DNA of 64,000 bases from Sulfitobacter sp. M39 (GTDB lineage Bacteria > Pseudomonadota > Alphaproteobacteria > Rhodobacterales > Rhodobacteraceae). Below are positions 43,874-53,137 of this stretch, piece by piece (position 1 is the stretch's first letter; every line of letters starts with the position of its first letter). The notes under the pieces were generated by a model that saw only the letters and a list, made by a program, of their open reading frames with translations, was not told where the DNA came from and made no database searches. The translations under genes were made by a program, and so were the position numbers. The stretch is taken from NCBI RefSeq assembly GCF_021735935.1, contig NZ_WMDZ01000001.1, positions 1,550,001 to 1,614,000 on the forward strand, in the 5' to 3' direction.

Positions 43874-44784
43874 TGCGTAAACTCAATATCCTCATCCCCG
43901 TGGTTGTGATCGCAGCCGTTGTCGCCCTGTCGTCGATCTTTATCGTGGACGAACGTGAACGCGCGCTGGTGCTGCGCTTTGGCCAGATCAAACAGGTGCG
44001 TGAAGACGCGGGCATCGGGTTCAAAATCCCGCTGCTGGACGAGGTCGTCCGCTATGACGACCGTATCCTGTCGCTTGAAACGCCGATGATCGAGGTCACC
44101 CCCGCCGATGACCGTCGTCTCGAAGTGGATGCCTTTGTGCTGTACCGCATCAACAGCGTCCGCCAGTTCCGTCAGGCCCTTGGCACCGACGGTGGCCGTC
44201 AGGCTGAGATCCAGTTGAACGGTATTCTTGACGGTCAGATCCGTGCGGTTCTGGGCTCGCAGGGTGTGACATCCAACACCATCCTGTCCCCCGAACGCTC
44301 TGCCCTGATGGACCAGATCCGCGAACGTTCTGACGCGCGTGCGCAGGCGCTTGGTCTGGATGTGGTCGATGTGCGTTTGCGCCAGACCAACCTGCCAGAG
44401 CAGAACTTTGACGCGACCCTGCAACGGATGATCGCTGAACGTGACCGCGAAGCGACCGATGAACGCGCCCGTGGCCGCGAGGCGGCGCAACGTGTCACCG
44501 CCCTTGCGGATCGTACCTACGAGGAAATTCTGTCGGAAGCCCGCCGCGACGCCCGTATCACCGAAGGTGAGGCCGACGCCGAGCGGAACAAGATCTTTGC
44601 GCAAGCCTATTCCAAGGATGCGGAGTTCTTTGAATTCTACCGCTCGCTCAGCGCTTACGAGCAAGCGTTGAAAGGCGAGAATTCCACTATGGTGATGTCG
44701 CCCGACAGCGAGTTCTTTAACTACCTCAAGTCGGACGAAGGCAGCCGCAACCAACGCGCGACCACCACCGGGACTGGCAACTGA
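43873..44784 (+). CDS. hflC: FtsH protease modulator HflC
   Basis: This 303-residue band-7 partner of HflK has an N-terminal membrane anchor (ILIPVVVIAAVVALSSIFIV), FIVDERERALVLRFGQI, and the C-terminal helical part with EADAERNKIFAQAYSKDAEF, typical of HflC. The start codon shares one base with the hflK stop. A terminator follows directly. Confidence 0.95.
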   Translation: MRKLNILIPVVVIAAVVALSSIFIVDERERALVLRFGQIKQVREDAGIGFKIPLLDEVVRYDDRILSLETPMIEVTPADDRRLEVDAFVLYRINSVRQFRQALGTDGGRQAEIQLNGILDGQIRAVLGSQGVTSNTILSPERSALMDQIRERSDARAQALGLDVVDVRLRQTNLPEQNFDATLQRMIAERDREATDERARGREAAQRVTALADRTYEEILSEARRDARITEGEADAERNKIFAQAYSKDAEFFEFYRSLSAYEQALKGENSTMVMSPDSEFFNYLKSDEGSRNQRATTTGTGN

Positions 44785-44805
44785 TCCTATCCACGGTGCA
44801 CTTTC

Positions 44806-44839
44806 AAACAGGGGCTGGCAGAAATGCCGGCCCCTGTTT
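44806..44839 (+). terminator. Terminator after hflC
   Basis: AAACAGGGGCTGGC pairs with GCCGGCCCCTGTTT around a short AT-rich loop, ending in TTTCGTTT. It ends the hflKC transcript and separates it from the protease gene. Confidence 0.82.
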
Positions 44840-45024
44840 CGTTTGGGGGCATGACCACGGGATCAACGGGATGATGGGCGGCAATTTCGCATAGAAACCG
44901 AGGGTCGCGTTGACATGCGCGTGAGGATGACCATCTTTCACCTTGCAGCAGTGGGTTTGCAGATGCACTCTGCCAAGGACACACAAACGGGGTGTATCGC
45001 CCCTTATAAAACCGGAGTTGACGA

Positions 45025-46509
45025 ATGCAGCCAAAGGCCGTTTCCCTGTCGCGTACCGACGCAATATCGCCCCAGATCAAATGGTTGATGATGGGTATGC
45101 TGGCGCTGGCTTTTGTCCTGATGCAGGCCGTCGTCGCGCTGGCCAAACCCGAAAGCCTTGCACCGCTTGCGGAAAAGATCAGCCCGTCGGTCGTGAATAT
45201 CACCACCTCCACCACCGTTGAAGGGCGCACAGGTCCCCGTGGCATCGTGCCCGAAGGTTCCCCCTTCGAGGATTTCTTCAAGGAATTCCGGGACCGCAAC
45301 AACGGCGGCGAAGCCCCCGCACCACGCAAATCTTCGGCGCTTGGGTCGGGGTTTGTCATCTCTGAAGACGGGTTCGTCGTGACAAACAACCACGTCATCG
45401 AAGGCGCGGACGAGATCACCATCGAATTTTTCACCGGTCTTGAATTGAAGGCCGAAGTCATCGGCACCGACCCCAACACCGATATTGCCCTGCTTAAGGT
45501 CGAAGCCCCAAGCGCGCTGCCCTTCGTCAGCTTCGGCGACAGCAATGCCGCCCGCGTTGGTGACTGGGTGCTGGCCATGGGGAACCCGCTGGGGCAGGGG
45601 TTTTCGGTCTCTGCCGGTATCGTCTCGGCGCGCAATCGGGCTTTATCGGGCACCTACGATGACTATATCCAGACGGATGCTGCCATTAACCGCGGCAACT
45701 CCGGCGGGCCGTTGTTCAATATGGACGGCGAAGTCATTGGCGTGAACACCGCGATCCTGTCGCCCAACGGCGGCTCCATCGGGATCGGTTTCTCGATGGC
45801 GTCGAATGTTGTAACGCGTGTTGTGAACCAGCTTAAGGAATTTGGCGAAACCCGTCGCGGCTGGTTGGGTGTGCGTATTCAGGACGTTACCCAGGATGTG
45901 GCCGACGCGATGGGGCTTGCCAAAGCGTCCGGCGCGTTGATCACCGATGTACCGGACGGCCCTGCCAAGGACGCGGGGCTTAAAACCGGTGACGTGATCC
46001 TCAGCTTTGCAGGGGTCGAGGTTGAAGACACCCGCGGTCTGGTCCGTCAGGTGGGTAACAGCACTGTCGGGGCCTCGGTCCGCGTGACTGTCCTGCGCGA
46101 GGGGAAATCCCAGACGCTCAAGGTCAAGCTGGGCCGCCGCGAAGATGCCGAAGGGGCGGGGGCGTCTGCCTCGGAACCACAGGATGAGGCAGAGCCCGAA
46201 GCGCCTGCGTCAAAGTCGGTGCTTGGTCTGACAATCACGCCGCTGACGGATGATCTGCGCACCGAGCTTGGGGCGGATGATTCAGTCGAGGGTCTGGCCG
46301 TGACCGAGGTCGACGAGATGTCGGAAGCCTTCGAGAAAGGCCTGCGTGTCGGGGACATCATCACAGAGGCCGGCCAACAGCCGATCCTGTCCATCACCGA
46401 TCTGGAGGACCGCATCACCGAGGCCAAGGATGGCGGGCGTAAGTCGCTGCTCCTGTTGGTGCGCCGCGCAGGTGACCCGCGCTTTGTGGCCTTGGGTCTG
46501 GGCGACTAA
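45025..46509 (+). CDS. degP: DegP/DegQ-family periplasmic serine protease
   Basis: This 494-residue HtrA protease has an N-terminal signal or anchor segment (about 20-40, WLMMGMLALAFVLMQAVVAL) and a trypsin-like domain with catalytic His in VTNNHVIEGAD, Asp in DPNTDIALLKVE and Ser in RGNSGGPLFN. Two PDZ domains follow (about 270-370 and 395-490), separated by an acidic Ala/Glu linker. It degrades or refolds damaged envelope proteins. CCGGAG precedes the ATG. DegQ would be an equally good label. Confidence 0.94.
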   Translation: MQPKAVSLSRTDAISPQIKWLMMGMLALAFVLMQAVVALAKPESLAPLAEKISPSVVNITTSTTVEGRTGPRGIVPEGSPFEDFFKEFRDRNNGGEAPAPRKSSALGSGFVISEDGFVVTNNHVIEGADEITIEFFTGLELKAEVIGTDPNTDIALLKVEAPSALPFVSFGDSNAARVGDWVLAMGNPLGQGFSVSAGIVSARNRALSGTYDDYIQTDAAINRGNSGGPLFNMDGEVIGVNTAILSPNGGSIGIGFSMASNVVTRVVNQLKEFGETRRGWLGVRIQDVTQDVADAMGLAKASGALITDVPDGPAKDAGLKTGDVILSFAGVEVEDTRGLVRQVGNSTVGASVRVTVLREGKSQTLKVKLGRREDAEGAGASASEPQDEAEPEAPASKSVLGLTITPLTDDLRTELGADDSVEGLAVTEVDEMSEAFEKGLRVGDIITEAGQQPILSITDLEDRITEAKDGGRKSLLLLVRRAGDPRFVALGLGD

Positions 46510-46536
46510 ACCCGCCCCACATCACTGAAAAACATT

Positions 46537-46566
46537 GCCCCCGTCGGTCCCCGCACCGGCGGGGGC
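46537..46566 (+). terminator. Terminator after the protease gene
   Basis: GCCCCCGTCGGT and ACCGGCGGGGGC form a 12-base stem with one mismatch-like G-T pair around CCCCGC, followed by TTTG. The T run is short. Confidence 0.72.
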
Positions 46567-46599
46567 TTTGCGTGGGGCGCGTCTGCACGCTGCCGGTTG

Positions 46600-46614
46600 T
46601 TTCGCATATCGAAA
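46600..46614. promoter_or_regulatory. Palindromic candidate operator upstream of second TetR gene
   Basis: TTTCG-CATAT-CGAAA has perfect arms and lies 35 bases before the preferred start codon. Partial symmetry extends outward (CGG and CCG). It is a plausible autoregulatory site. Confidence 0.5.
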
Positions 46615-46649
46615 GCCGATAGGATTTACGTCAAATGAAGGACAGCTCC

Positions 46650-47336
46650 ATGCACGACACAACCACGACGGCCATTCGCAGCGATCGGCTGTCTGCGCTG
46701 CGCACCCAAATGCTGGCAGAGGCGGAGATTACCAGCGTGCAGAACCAGTCGCTGATCCAAAGCCGCCGAGAACAGATTTGCGAGGCGGCCTTGTCGCTGT
46801 TTCTTGAGAAAGGCTTTGCCGCCACCACGATCCGCGACATCTGTGCGCGCTCGGGCGTCAATCAGGCCAGCATCTATGATTATATCGCGAATAAGAACGA
46901 CATCCTGCGCCGCTTGCTGAACCAGCTGTGGTTCCGCGAGGACGTGTCGACGTTGCCGATCATCCTGCTGGATGAAAACCTGTCACTTGAGGACGCGTTC
47001 GAGAAATACTTCCGCGAAAGCTGGTCGATGAAACGGGATGGCACGTTGCTGGCCTATCGGTGCGTGCCGCATATGCAAGCCGAAGACCGCCGCGCCCTGC
47101 ACGCGCGCGAGTTTGCGGTGATGAAGGATCTGGCCGACCAGCTTGCCCCGCGTCTGGGGATGCACAGCGACGACCAACGGCTTGATATCGTTGCCAATCT
47201 GATGGTGTTCCTGTCAGCCTTTGGCCCGATGCGCGACTGGCTGATCCGTGACATCCCGGACGAGGTGATCCTGCGCACGATCTCGGCCGGTGCGGCGGCG
47301 ATGGTCAGATCGCTAGCGGATCAGACGCAGAGCTAA
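46650..47336 (+). CDS. TetR/AcrR-family transcriptional regulator
   Basis: This 228-residue regulator has a helix-turn-helix at about residues 38-85 (REQICEAALSLFLEKGFAAT, then RSGVNQASIYDYIANKNDIL). The C-terminal domain resembles the TetR_C domain of acyl-CoA-type regulators (YFRESWSMKRDGTLL). The N-terminal 35 residues before the helix-turn-helix are longer than usual. ATG 46650 is preferred because AGGA lies upstream; ATG 46635 is in frame. Its end overlaps the convergent Fur-family gene by four bases. The ligand and targets are unknown. Confidence 0.85.
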   Translation: MHDTTTTAIRSDRLSALRTQMLAEAEITSVQNQSLIQSRREQICEAALSLFLEKGFAATTIRDICARSGVNQASIYDYIANKNDILRRLLNQLWFREDVSTLPIILLDENLSLEDAFEKYFRESWSMKRDGTLLAYRCVPHMQAEDRRALHAREFAVMKDLADQLAPRLGMHSDDQRLDIVANLMVFLSAFGPMRDWLIRDIPDEVILRTISAGAAAMVRSLADQTQS

Positions 47337-47743
47337 AGCTTGCGGGCGCGAATGACCGTGTGGTGGCTGACCAGCTCATAGCCCATCTCGGCCGCGACAC
47401 GATCCAGCAGCGTCGCGATCTCGGTCCCTGGAATTTCCACCAGATCCCCACTGTCGACATCGACCAGATGGTCGTGGTCCGTGTGAGGCATCATCTCGTA
47501 ACGGGCAGGGGCATCATCCAGTACCAGTTTGCGCACCAGCCCCGCGTTTTCAAGCACTGACATCGTTCGATAGACCGTCGCGACTGACACAGTGTCATCC
47601 AGCCTGCGCGCCTTTTCATACAGGTCTTCGACATTGGGGTGATCGTCGGTTTCCGACAGCAGCGATACGATGGTTGTGCGCTGTGGCGTGACCCGTAGGC
47701 CCGCTTCACGCAGCAATTGCTTGTAATCAGCGCTGTGGGTCAA
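47333..47743 (-). CDS. mur: Fur-family regulator, probably the manganese regulator Mur
   Basis: This 136-residue Fur-superfamily repressor has a winged helix (RVTPQRTTIVSLLSETDDHP, SVATVYRTMSVLENAGLV) and a C-terminal dimerisation domain with metal-binding HTDHDHLVDVD. The CxxC pair of zinc-containing Fur and Zur proteins is absent (DVDSGD in its place), as in alphaproteobacterial Mur/Fur. It is divergent from the manganese importer operon sitABCD, which strongly suggests Mn-responsive control. Confidence 0.85.
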   Translation of the reverse strand: MTHSADYKQLLREAGLRVTPQRTTIVSLLSETDDHPNVEDLYEKARRLDDTVSVATVYRTMSVLENAGLVRKLVLDDAPARYEMMPHTDHDHLVDVDSGDLVEIPGTEIATLLDRVAAEMGYELVSHHTVIRARKL

Positions 47744-47802
47744 ACCGATGTCCTTTCTCGTCTGCCTTCTTGTTACGCAAGATTCTCCTTGCCCGCAAGT
47801 TT

Positions 47803-47870
47803 ATGCGACCTATTCTTATTTGCATGTTTGACATATGCGACTAATTCGCATTTACATCTAGCGAACGCAT
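47803..47870. promoter_or_regulatory. mur-sitA intergenic region with repeated half-sites
   Basis: A perfect inverted repeat ATGCGA-CTAAT-TCGCAT lies at 47835-47851. Further copies of the half-site occur at 47803 (ATGCGA), 47821 (TGCAT) and 47861 (GCGAACGCAT). These are probable Mur boxes covering both divergent promoters. Confidence 0.6.
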
Positions 47871-47889
47871 TGCTCCTTGGAGGAACAGA

Positions 47890-48795
47890 ATGAGAAAGAA
47901 TGTGCTGGCGTCGGTTTTTGCTCCGGTTCTTGGTGTTGCGGCGATGGCGGGCGTGCCTGCGGTTGCGGCTGATTTCAAAGTCGTCACGACCTTTACGGTT
48001 CTTGCCGATATGGCGCAGCAGGTCGGGGGCGATGCGGCAGAGGTGGTATCGATCACCAAGCCCGGTGCCGAAATCCACGGCTATGAGCCCACCCCGCGCG
48101 ATATCGTGGGCGCGGTGGATGCCGATCTGATCCTGTGGAACGGCATGAACCTGGAGCTGTGGTTCGAGCAGTTCATCTCGAACCTCGGGGATATCCCGTC
48201 GGCCACGCTGACCGAAGGCGTGGAGCCGATCTCTATCGGGGAGGGGGAGTATGAGGGCAAGCCGAACCCCCACGCCTGGATGGGGCTGGATAACGCGCTG
48301 ATTTACGTTGACAACATCGCGGCAGCTTTTGCCGAGCACGACCCGGACAATGCGGCGACATATGCCGCCAATGCCGAAAGCTACAAACAGGAAATCCGCG
48401 ATACGATCACGCCCCTGCGGGACCGCATTGCGCAAATCCCCGAAGACCAGCGTTGGCTGGTGACCTGCGAAGGGGCGTTCAGCTACCTCGCGCGGGATTT
48501 CGGGATGAAAGAGCTGTACCTCTGGCCGATGAACGCCGACCAGACCGGCACGCCGCAGCAGGTGCGCAAAGTCATCGATTCCGTGCGCGACAATGATATT
48601 CCGGTCGTTTTCTGTGAAAGCACGGTGAATACCTCGCCTGCAAAGCAGGTCGCGCGGGAAACCGGCGCTGCTTATGGTGGTGTGCTGTATGTCGATAGCC
48701 TCAGCACTGCCGAGGGGCCCGTGCCAAGCTATCTGGACTTGCTGCGCGTCACTTCGCAGACTGTCGCAGACGGGCTGGATGCAGGCCTGAAGTAA
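47890..48795 (+). CDS. sitA: Manganese ABC transporter, periplasmic binding protein
   Basis: This 301-residue cluster 9 binding protein has a signal peptide (cleavage near AVAADF). Metal ligands expected for Mn/Fe-type proteins are visible: His in GAEIHGYEPTPRD, His in KPNPHAWMG, Glu in TCEGAFSYL and Asp in YVDSLS. It delivers Mn(II) to SitCD. GGAGG lies upstream of the ATG. The stop codon abuts the sitB start. Confidence 0.93.
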   Translation: MRKNVLASVFAPVLGVAAMAGVPAVAADFKVVTTFTVLADMAQQVGGDAAEVVSITKPGAEIHGYEPTPRDIVGAVDADLILWNGMNLELWFEQFISNLGDIPSATLTEGVEPISIGEGEYEGKPNPHAWMGLDNALIYVDNIAAAFAEHDPDNAATYAANAESYKQEIRDTITPLRDRIAQIPEDQRWLVTCEGAFSYLARDFGMKELYLWPMNADQTGTPQQVRKVIDSVRDNDIPVVFCESTVNTSPAKQVARETGAAYGGVLYVDSLSTAEGPVPSYLDLLRVTSQTVADGLDAGLK

Positions 48796-49704
48796 ATGGA
48801 AACCGATATGAACCCCGCCACCACGACCGTCCCCGTATCAGAGCTTGCCGCCGATGCCATCGGCATCAAGGCCACGGATGTCACGGTGACCTATCGCAAT
48901 GGTCATACCGCGCTGTATGATGCCAGTTTTGAGATCCCGCGCGGTACGATCACGGCGCTGGTAGGGGTCAACGGCGCGGGGAAATCCACACTGTTCAAAG
49001 CGATCATGGGCTTTGTGCCCGCCGCGCAAGGGCAGATCACGCTGTTGGGGAAGACCGTAAAAGAGGCGCTGCGTGAGAACCTTGTGGCCTATGTCCCCCA
49101 GTCAGAAGAGGTTGATTGGGCCTTTCCGGTGCTGGTGCAGGACGTGGTGATGATGGGGCGCTATGGGCATATGGGGTTCCTGCGCCGTCCCAAAGCTGCC
49201 GATCACGCGGCGGTGGACGATGCCCTGCGCCGCGTCAACATGACCGATTTCCGCCACCGTCAGATCGGAGAGTTATCCGGCGGGCAGCGCAAGCGGGTCT
49301 TTCTGGCGCGCGCCTTGGCGCAGAACGGGCAGGTGATACTGCTGGACGAACCCTTTACCGGCGTAGACGTGAAGACCGAGGACCAGATCATCGACCTGCT
49401 GCGCGAACTGCGCGACGAAGGGCGGGTGATGCTGGTGTCGACGCATAACCTGGGCTCTGTCCCGGAATTCTGTGACCGGACCGTCTTGGTCAAGGGCACG
49501 GTGCTGGCCTATGGCACGACGGAAACGGTCTTTACCCATGACAATCTGGAAACGGCGTTTGGCGGGGTGCTGCGGCACTTTACCCTTGGGGGGCAAGACC
49601 TGCACGATGATGACGACGGGCGCGAGCTGCGGATCATCACCGACGATGAACGGCCTTTCGTGCATTACGGCAAACGCATCAACACGACCGAGGACGACAC
49701 ATGA
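48796..49704 (+). CDS. sitB: Manganese ABC transporter ATPase
   Basis: This 302-residue ATPase has Walker [11 protein letters not shown]-loop [13 protein letters not shown], signature LSGGQRKR, Walker [12 protein letters not shown] and switch His in STHNLGS. A C-terminal extension of about 45 residues rich in Asp, Glu and His ([12 protein letters not shown]) follows the ATPase domain. It begins at the first base after the sitA stop. It overlaps sitC by four bases. Confidence 0.93.
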   Translation: METDMNPATTTVPVSELAADAIGIKATDVTVTYRNGHTALYDASFEIPRGTITALVGVNGAGKSTLFKAIMGFVPAAQGQITLLGKTVKEALRENLVAYVPQSEEVDWAFPVLVQDVVMMGRYGHMGFLRRPKAADHAAVDDALRRVNMTDFRHRQIGELSGGQRKRVFLARALAQNGQVILLDEPFTGVDVKTEDQIIDLLRELRDEGRVMLVSTHNLGSVPEFCDRTVLVKGTVLAYGTTETVFTHDNLETAFGGVLRHFTLGGQDLHDDDDGRELRIITDDERPFVHYGKRINTTEDDT

Positions 49705-50576
49705 TCGACCTGCTGCTAGAGCCGTTCAGCTATGACTATATGTTCAACGCCATGTGGGTGTCGGCGATGGTGGGGGCGGTTTGCGCCTTTTTGTCATGCT
49801 ATCTGATGCTCAAGGGCTGGTCGCTGATCGGCGACGCGCTCAGCCATTCTGTCGTGCCCGGAGTGGCGGGAGCCTATATGCTGGGGCTGCCCTTCGCGCT
49901 TGGCGCGTTTCTGGCGGGCGGTATGGCGGCGGGGGCGATGCTGTTTTTGTCGGGGCGGTCGGGGCTGAAGATCGACGTGATCATCGGCATCATCTTTACC
50001 GCATTTTTCGGCTTGGGCCTTTTCATGGTGTCGCTATCGCCCATGTCGGTCAGCATCCAGACCATCATTATGGGCAATATCCTTGCCATCGCGCCGCAAG
50101 ACATCGTGCAACTGGCGATCATCGGGGTCGTCTGCCTGACCGTGCTGCTGCTGAAGTGGAAAGACCTGATGGTCACCTTCTTTGACGAAAACCACGCACG
50201 CTCCATCGGGTTGCGGCCCGAGCTGTTGAAGGCGGTGTTCTTCATGCTGCTGTCGGCTGCGGTGGTGGCGGCGATGATGACCGTCGGGGCCTTTCTGGTG
50301 ATCGCCATGGTCGTGACACCGGGGGCGACGGCCTATCTGCTGTGCGACCGTTTCCCACGGCTGATCATCGTATCGGTGCTGATCGGCACGATCACCAGCT
50401 TTCTGGGGGCCTATGCCAGCTATTTTCTGGACGGGGCGACAGGCGGGGTGATCGTCACGCTGCAAACTGCGATCTTCCTGCTGGCCTTTGTTTTTGCGCC
50501 CAAACACGGTGTGCTGGCCGCGCGGCGCAAGGCTGCGGCGGCGCTCAAATCCTTGCGAGACGGGGTGGCCCCATGA
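49701..50576 (+). CDS. sitC: Manganese ABC transporter permease SitC
   Basis: This 291-residue ABC-3 family permease has about eight membrane segments ([25 protein letters not shown] N-terminal motif, [19 protein letters not shown]). It pairs with SitD to form the channel. Overlaps at both ends (four bases each) show tight operon organisation. Confidence 0.93.
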   Translation: MIDLLLEPFSYDYMFNAMWVSAMVGAVCAFLSCYLMLKGWSLIGDALSHSVVPGVAGAYMLGLPFALGAFLAGGMAAGAMLFLSGRSGLKIDVIIGIIFTAFFGLGLFMVSLSPMSVSIQTIIMGNILAIAPQDIVQLAIIGVVCLTVLLLKWKDLMVTFFDENHARSIGLRPELLKAVFFMLLSAAVVAAMMTVGAFLVIAMVVTPGATAYLLCDRFPRLIIVSVLIGTITSFLGAYASYFLDGATGGVIVTLQTAIFLLAFVFAPKHGVLAARRKAAAALKSLRDGVAP

Positions 50577-51415
50577 TCGACACGTTGCTGTTTCCGTTCC
50601 AGTTTCCCTTCATGCAGAACGCCTTTTGGATCGTGCTGCTGGTTGCCCCGCCCACGGCGTTGCTGTCATGCTTTCTGGTGCTCAAGGGCTGGGCCTTGAT
50701 GGGCGATGCGGTCAGCCATGCGGTCCTGCCGGGGGTCGTGCTGGCCTGGATCACGGGGTTGCCGCTGATTGTGGGGGCCTTTGCCGCGGGTATGTCCTGC
50801 GCGATGCTGACCGGATACCTGAGCTACAACAGCCGGATCAAACAGGACACCGTGATGGGGGTCGTCTTTTCGGGCATGTTCGGGATCGGCATCATCATGT
50901 ACACCTCGATCACCACGAACCAGCATCTGGATCACGTGCTGTTCGGCAATATGCTGGGCGTCGGCGTGCAAGATCTTTGGACGGCGGGGCTGATCTCGGC
51001 CTTTGTGACGGCGTTTCTAGTGCTCAAGTGGAAAGATCTGCTGCTGCACGCCTTTGACCCCGCACAGGCGCAGGCCAGCGGGCTGCACACGGGGTTCTTG
51101 CACTATGGGTTGCTGGCGGTCTTGTCGCTGACCATCGTGGCGACGCTAACGGCGACGGGGCTGATCCTTGCGGTGGCGTTGCTGGTCACACCGGGGGCGA
51201 TTGCCTTTCTGGTGGTGCGCAGCTTTGGCCCGATGCTGATCGTATCTGTGCTGGTCTGCCTTTTGTCGATGTTCGCGGGCGTCTACGCCAGCTTCTTTCT
51301 GGATAGCGCACCGGCGCCGACAATCGTGTTGATCCTGACGGTGATCTTTGTCCTCGCCTTCATCAACCGTTTGCTGGTGACGCGCCGCACCTCGCGTCAG
51401 GCGGCACGGGGGTAG
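50573..51415 (+). CDS. sitD: Manganese ABC transporter permease SitD
   Basis: This 280-residue ABC-3 permease is paralogous to SitC (SCFLVLKGWALMGDAVSHAV, GLILAVALLVTPGAIAFLV). It has about eight membrane segments. The ATG at 50573 overlaps the sitC stop. It is the last gene of the operon and converges, with a 22-base gap, on the orphan permease pair. Confidence 0.93.
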   Translation: MIDTLLFPFQFPFMQNAFWIVLLVAPPTALLSCFLVLKGWALMGDAVSHAVLPGVVLAWITGLPLIVGAFAAGMSCAMLTGYLSYNSRIKQDTVMGVVFSGMFGIGIIMYTSITTNQHLDHVLFGNMLGVGVQDLWTAGLISAFVTAFLVLKWKDLLLHAFDPAQAQASGLHTGFLHYGLLAVLSLTIVATLTATGLILAVALLVTPGAIAFLVVRSFGPMLIVSVLVCLLSMFAGVYASFFLDSAPAPTIVLILTVIFVLAFINRLLVTRRTSRQAARG

Positions 51416-51437
51416 CCTTGAAAGGGGAGGGCGGCCA

Positions 51438-52247
51438 CTAGACCCGCCCGACCTTGAACCCGCGGGACAGATGATTGCGCATGGCAAACAACAGCAGTGC
51501 GCCGGGCAACATAGAGGTCAGCGTAAACGCCATGACCATCCCGATATCCGTCTGAAAGCCGAACATCGCGCTCAGCGCCATAGAGATCGGCTTGCCGTTG
51601 GTGGTGGTTAGGATGCGGGCAAAGACGACCTCCACCCAGCTGAACATAAAGCAGAAAAACGCTGTCACCGCGATGCCGGGCGCGATCTGTGGCAGCAGGA
51701 TTTTCCAAATATAGCGGGGGCGCGAATAGCCATCAAGGAACGCCGTCTCGTCCATCTCGCGGGGGACGGCGGCGATGAACCCCTGCAGAATCCAGATCGA
51801 CACCGGCAGGTTGAACAGACAATGGGCCAGCGCGATGCCGGTGACCGAGTTGACGATGCCAAGCACCGAAAAAAGCTGGAAGATCGGCAGGGTCAGCACC
51901 ACCGGCGGGGTGATGCGAAAGGCGATGAAGCTGAAGAACAGGTGTTTGTCCCCCAGAAACGACAGCCGCGCAAAGGCAAAGGCCGCGGGCAGGGCGACGG
52001 GGATGGTGATCGCGATATTGATCAGCACATAAGCGACGGAATTGCCAAAGGCCGCGCGCAAGCTCGGGTCGGACCAGATGGCGCGATAGTTGCGCAGCGT
52101 CGTCTCGCCCAAGCTCAGCCCGTCCTGCGCCAGCGTCGCGGTAAAGCTCAGCACCGTCATCTGCACCAGCGGCAGGGTGGTAAAGAGGATAAACGCCCCC
52201 AGCAGCGCCAGTTTGATCACGGGCCATGCCCGACGCGGTATCATCAC
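51438..52247 (-). CDS. Carbohydrate-type ABC permease, GlpQ-like (orphan pair)
   Basis: This 269-residue permease of the MalG group has six membrane segments. It closely resembles GlpQ at 58914 in the same window: ALAHCLFNLPVSIWILQGF here against ALAHCLFNVPLAVWILEGF there, and FCFMFSWVEVVFARILT against FLFMFSWVELLLSRTLT. The EAA region is PREMDETAFLDGYSRP. It overlaps the other orphan permease gene by four bases. No ATPase or binding protein accompanies the pair here, so the substrate is presumably glycerol or a related polyol, with components borrowed from GlpSTV or encoded elsewhere. Confidence 0.85.
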   Translation of the reverse strand: MMIPRRAWPVIKLALLGAFILFTTLPLVQMTVLSFTATLAQDGLSLGETTLRNYRAIWSDPSLRAAFGNSVAYVLINIAITIPVALPAAFAFARLSFLGDKHLFFSFIAFRITPPVVLTLPIFQLFSVLGIVNSVTGIALAHCLFNLPVSIWILQGFIAAVPREMDETAFLDGYSRPRYIWKILLPQIAPGIAVTAFFCFMFSWVEVVFARILTTTNGKPISMALSAMFGFQTDIGMVMAFTLTSMLPGALLLFAMRNHLSRGFKVGRV

Positions 52248-53116
52248 GGTACCCCCGGTTTGGGATCGTCAAGCTTGGCCTGCACCTTGGTAAAGACCCA
52301 TGCGACCGATAGCACGATCAGGAAATACAGCACCGACCGCGCGGCCGAGGGGCCGTAGTTGAACGCCTTGATCTCCTCGCCCAGATCCACGGCGAGGAAC
52401 AGGCTGGTCTCGGCCGGGCCGCCGGCGTTGATCGGAAAGGCCTCGGTGTAGATCATGAAACTGTCCATGAACCGCAGCAGCACCGCCATAAGCAGCACAT
52501 GCTGCAACCGCGGCAGCTGGATGTGGCGAAAGACCTGCCACGGGCGCGCCCCGTCGATGGCGGCCGCCTGATAAAGCGGATCGGGGATGGTGGTCAGCGC
52601 ACTATAGGCGAGGATGACCACAAGGCTGGTCCAGTGCCACGTGTCCATCGCCAAGATCACCACCCAGGTCAGCACGGCGCTGTCCTTCCACGCGGCGGGC
52701 CAGCCGTAGCCCGCCAGCCACTGCCCCAAAATGCCTGTGTCGCCATTCATCAGGCTCAGCCAGAGCGCAGGGATCATATTCCACGGTACGAGCAGCGGCA
52801 GCGACAGCACAGCCAAGGCCGCCCCCGCCCAGATCCGTCCGCGCGGAATGCACAGGGCCAGCGCGATCCCCAGCGGGATCTGGATGCACAGCACGAAGGT
52901 TGAAAATAGCACGCTGCGCCCGAAGCTCGCCCAGAAGCGCGGTGCGGTGATCAGGTCGCGAAACCATTCGGTGCCGATCCAGAAGCGCGATTGCAGCGTG
53001 AAAATTTCGAAGAATGAATAGTTGATGACGGTGACCAGCGGGATCAGCCCGACCACCCCCAGCAAGAGGCAGGCGGGGGCGACAAAAAGCCAGCCGCGTG
53101 GGTCTTGCTGCTTCAT
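52244..53116 (-). CDS. Carbohydrate-type ABC permease, GlpP-like (orphan pair)
   Basis: This 290-residue permease of the MalF group has six membrane segments. It resembles GlpP at 58042 (DTWHWTSLVVILAYSAL against DVWHWTSLVALLAYAGL; LLRFMDSFMIYTEAF against LLRFMDSFMIYTEPF). The EAA region is YQAAAIDGARPWQVFRHIQL. It lies 21 bases downstream of glpR on the same strand, so regulator and both permeases probably form one transcript. Confidence 0.86.
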   Translation of the reverse strand: MKQQDPRGWLFVAPACLLLGVVGLIPLVTVINYSFFEIFTLQSRFWIGTEWFRDLITAPRFWASFGRSVLFSTFVLCIQIPLGIALALCIPRGRIWAGAALAVLSLPLLVPWNMIPALWLSLMNGDTGILGQWLAGYGWPAAWKDSAVLTWVVILAMDTWHWTSLVVILAYSALTTIPDPLYQAAAIDGARPWQVFRHIQLPRLQHVLLMAVLLRFMDSFMIYTEAFPINAGGPAETSLFLAVDLGEEIKAFNYGPSAARSVLYFLIVLSVAWVFTKVQAKLDDPKPGVP

Positions 53117-53137
53117 GAGGTTCTGTCCATGTTTTGG

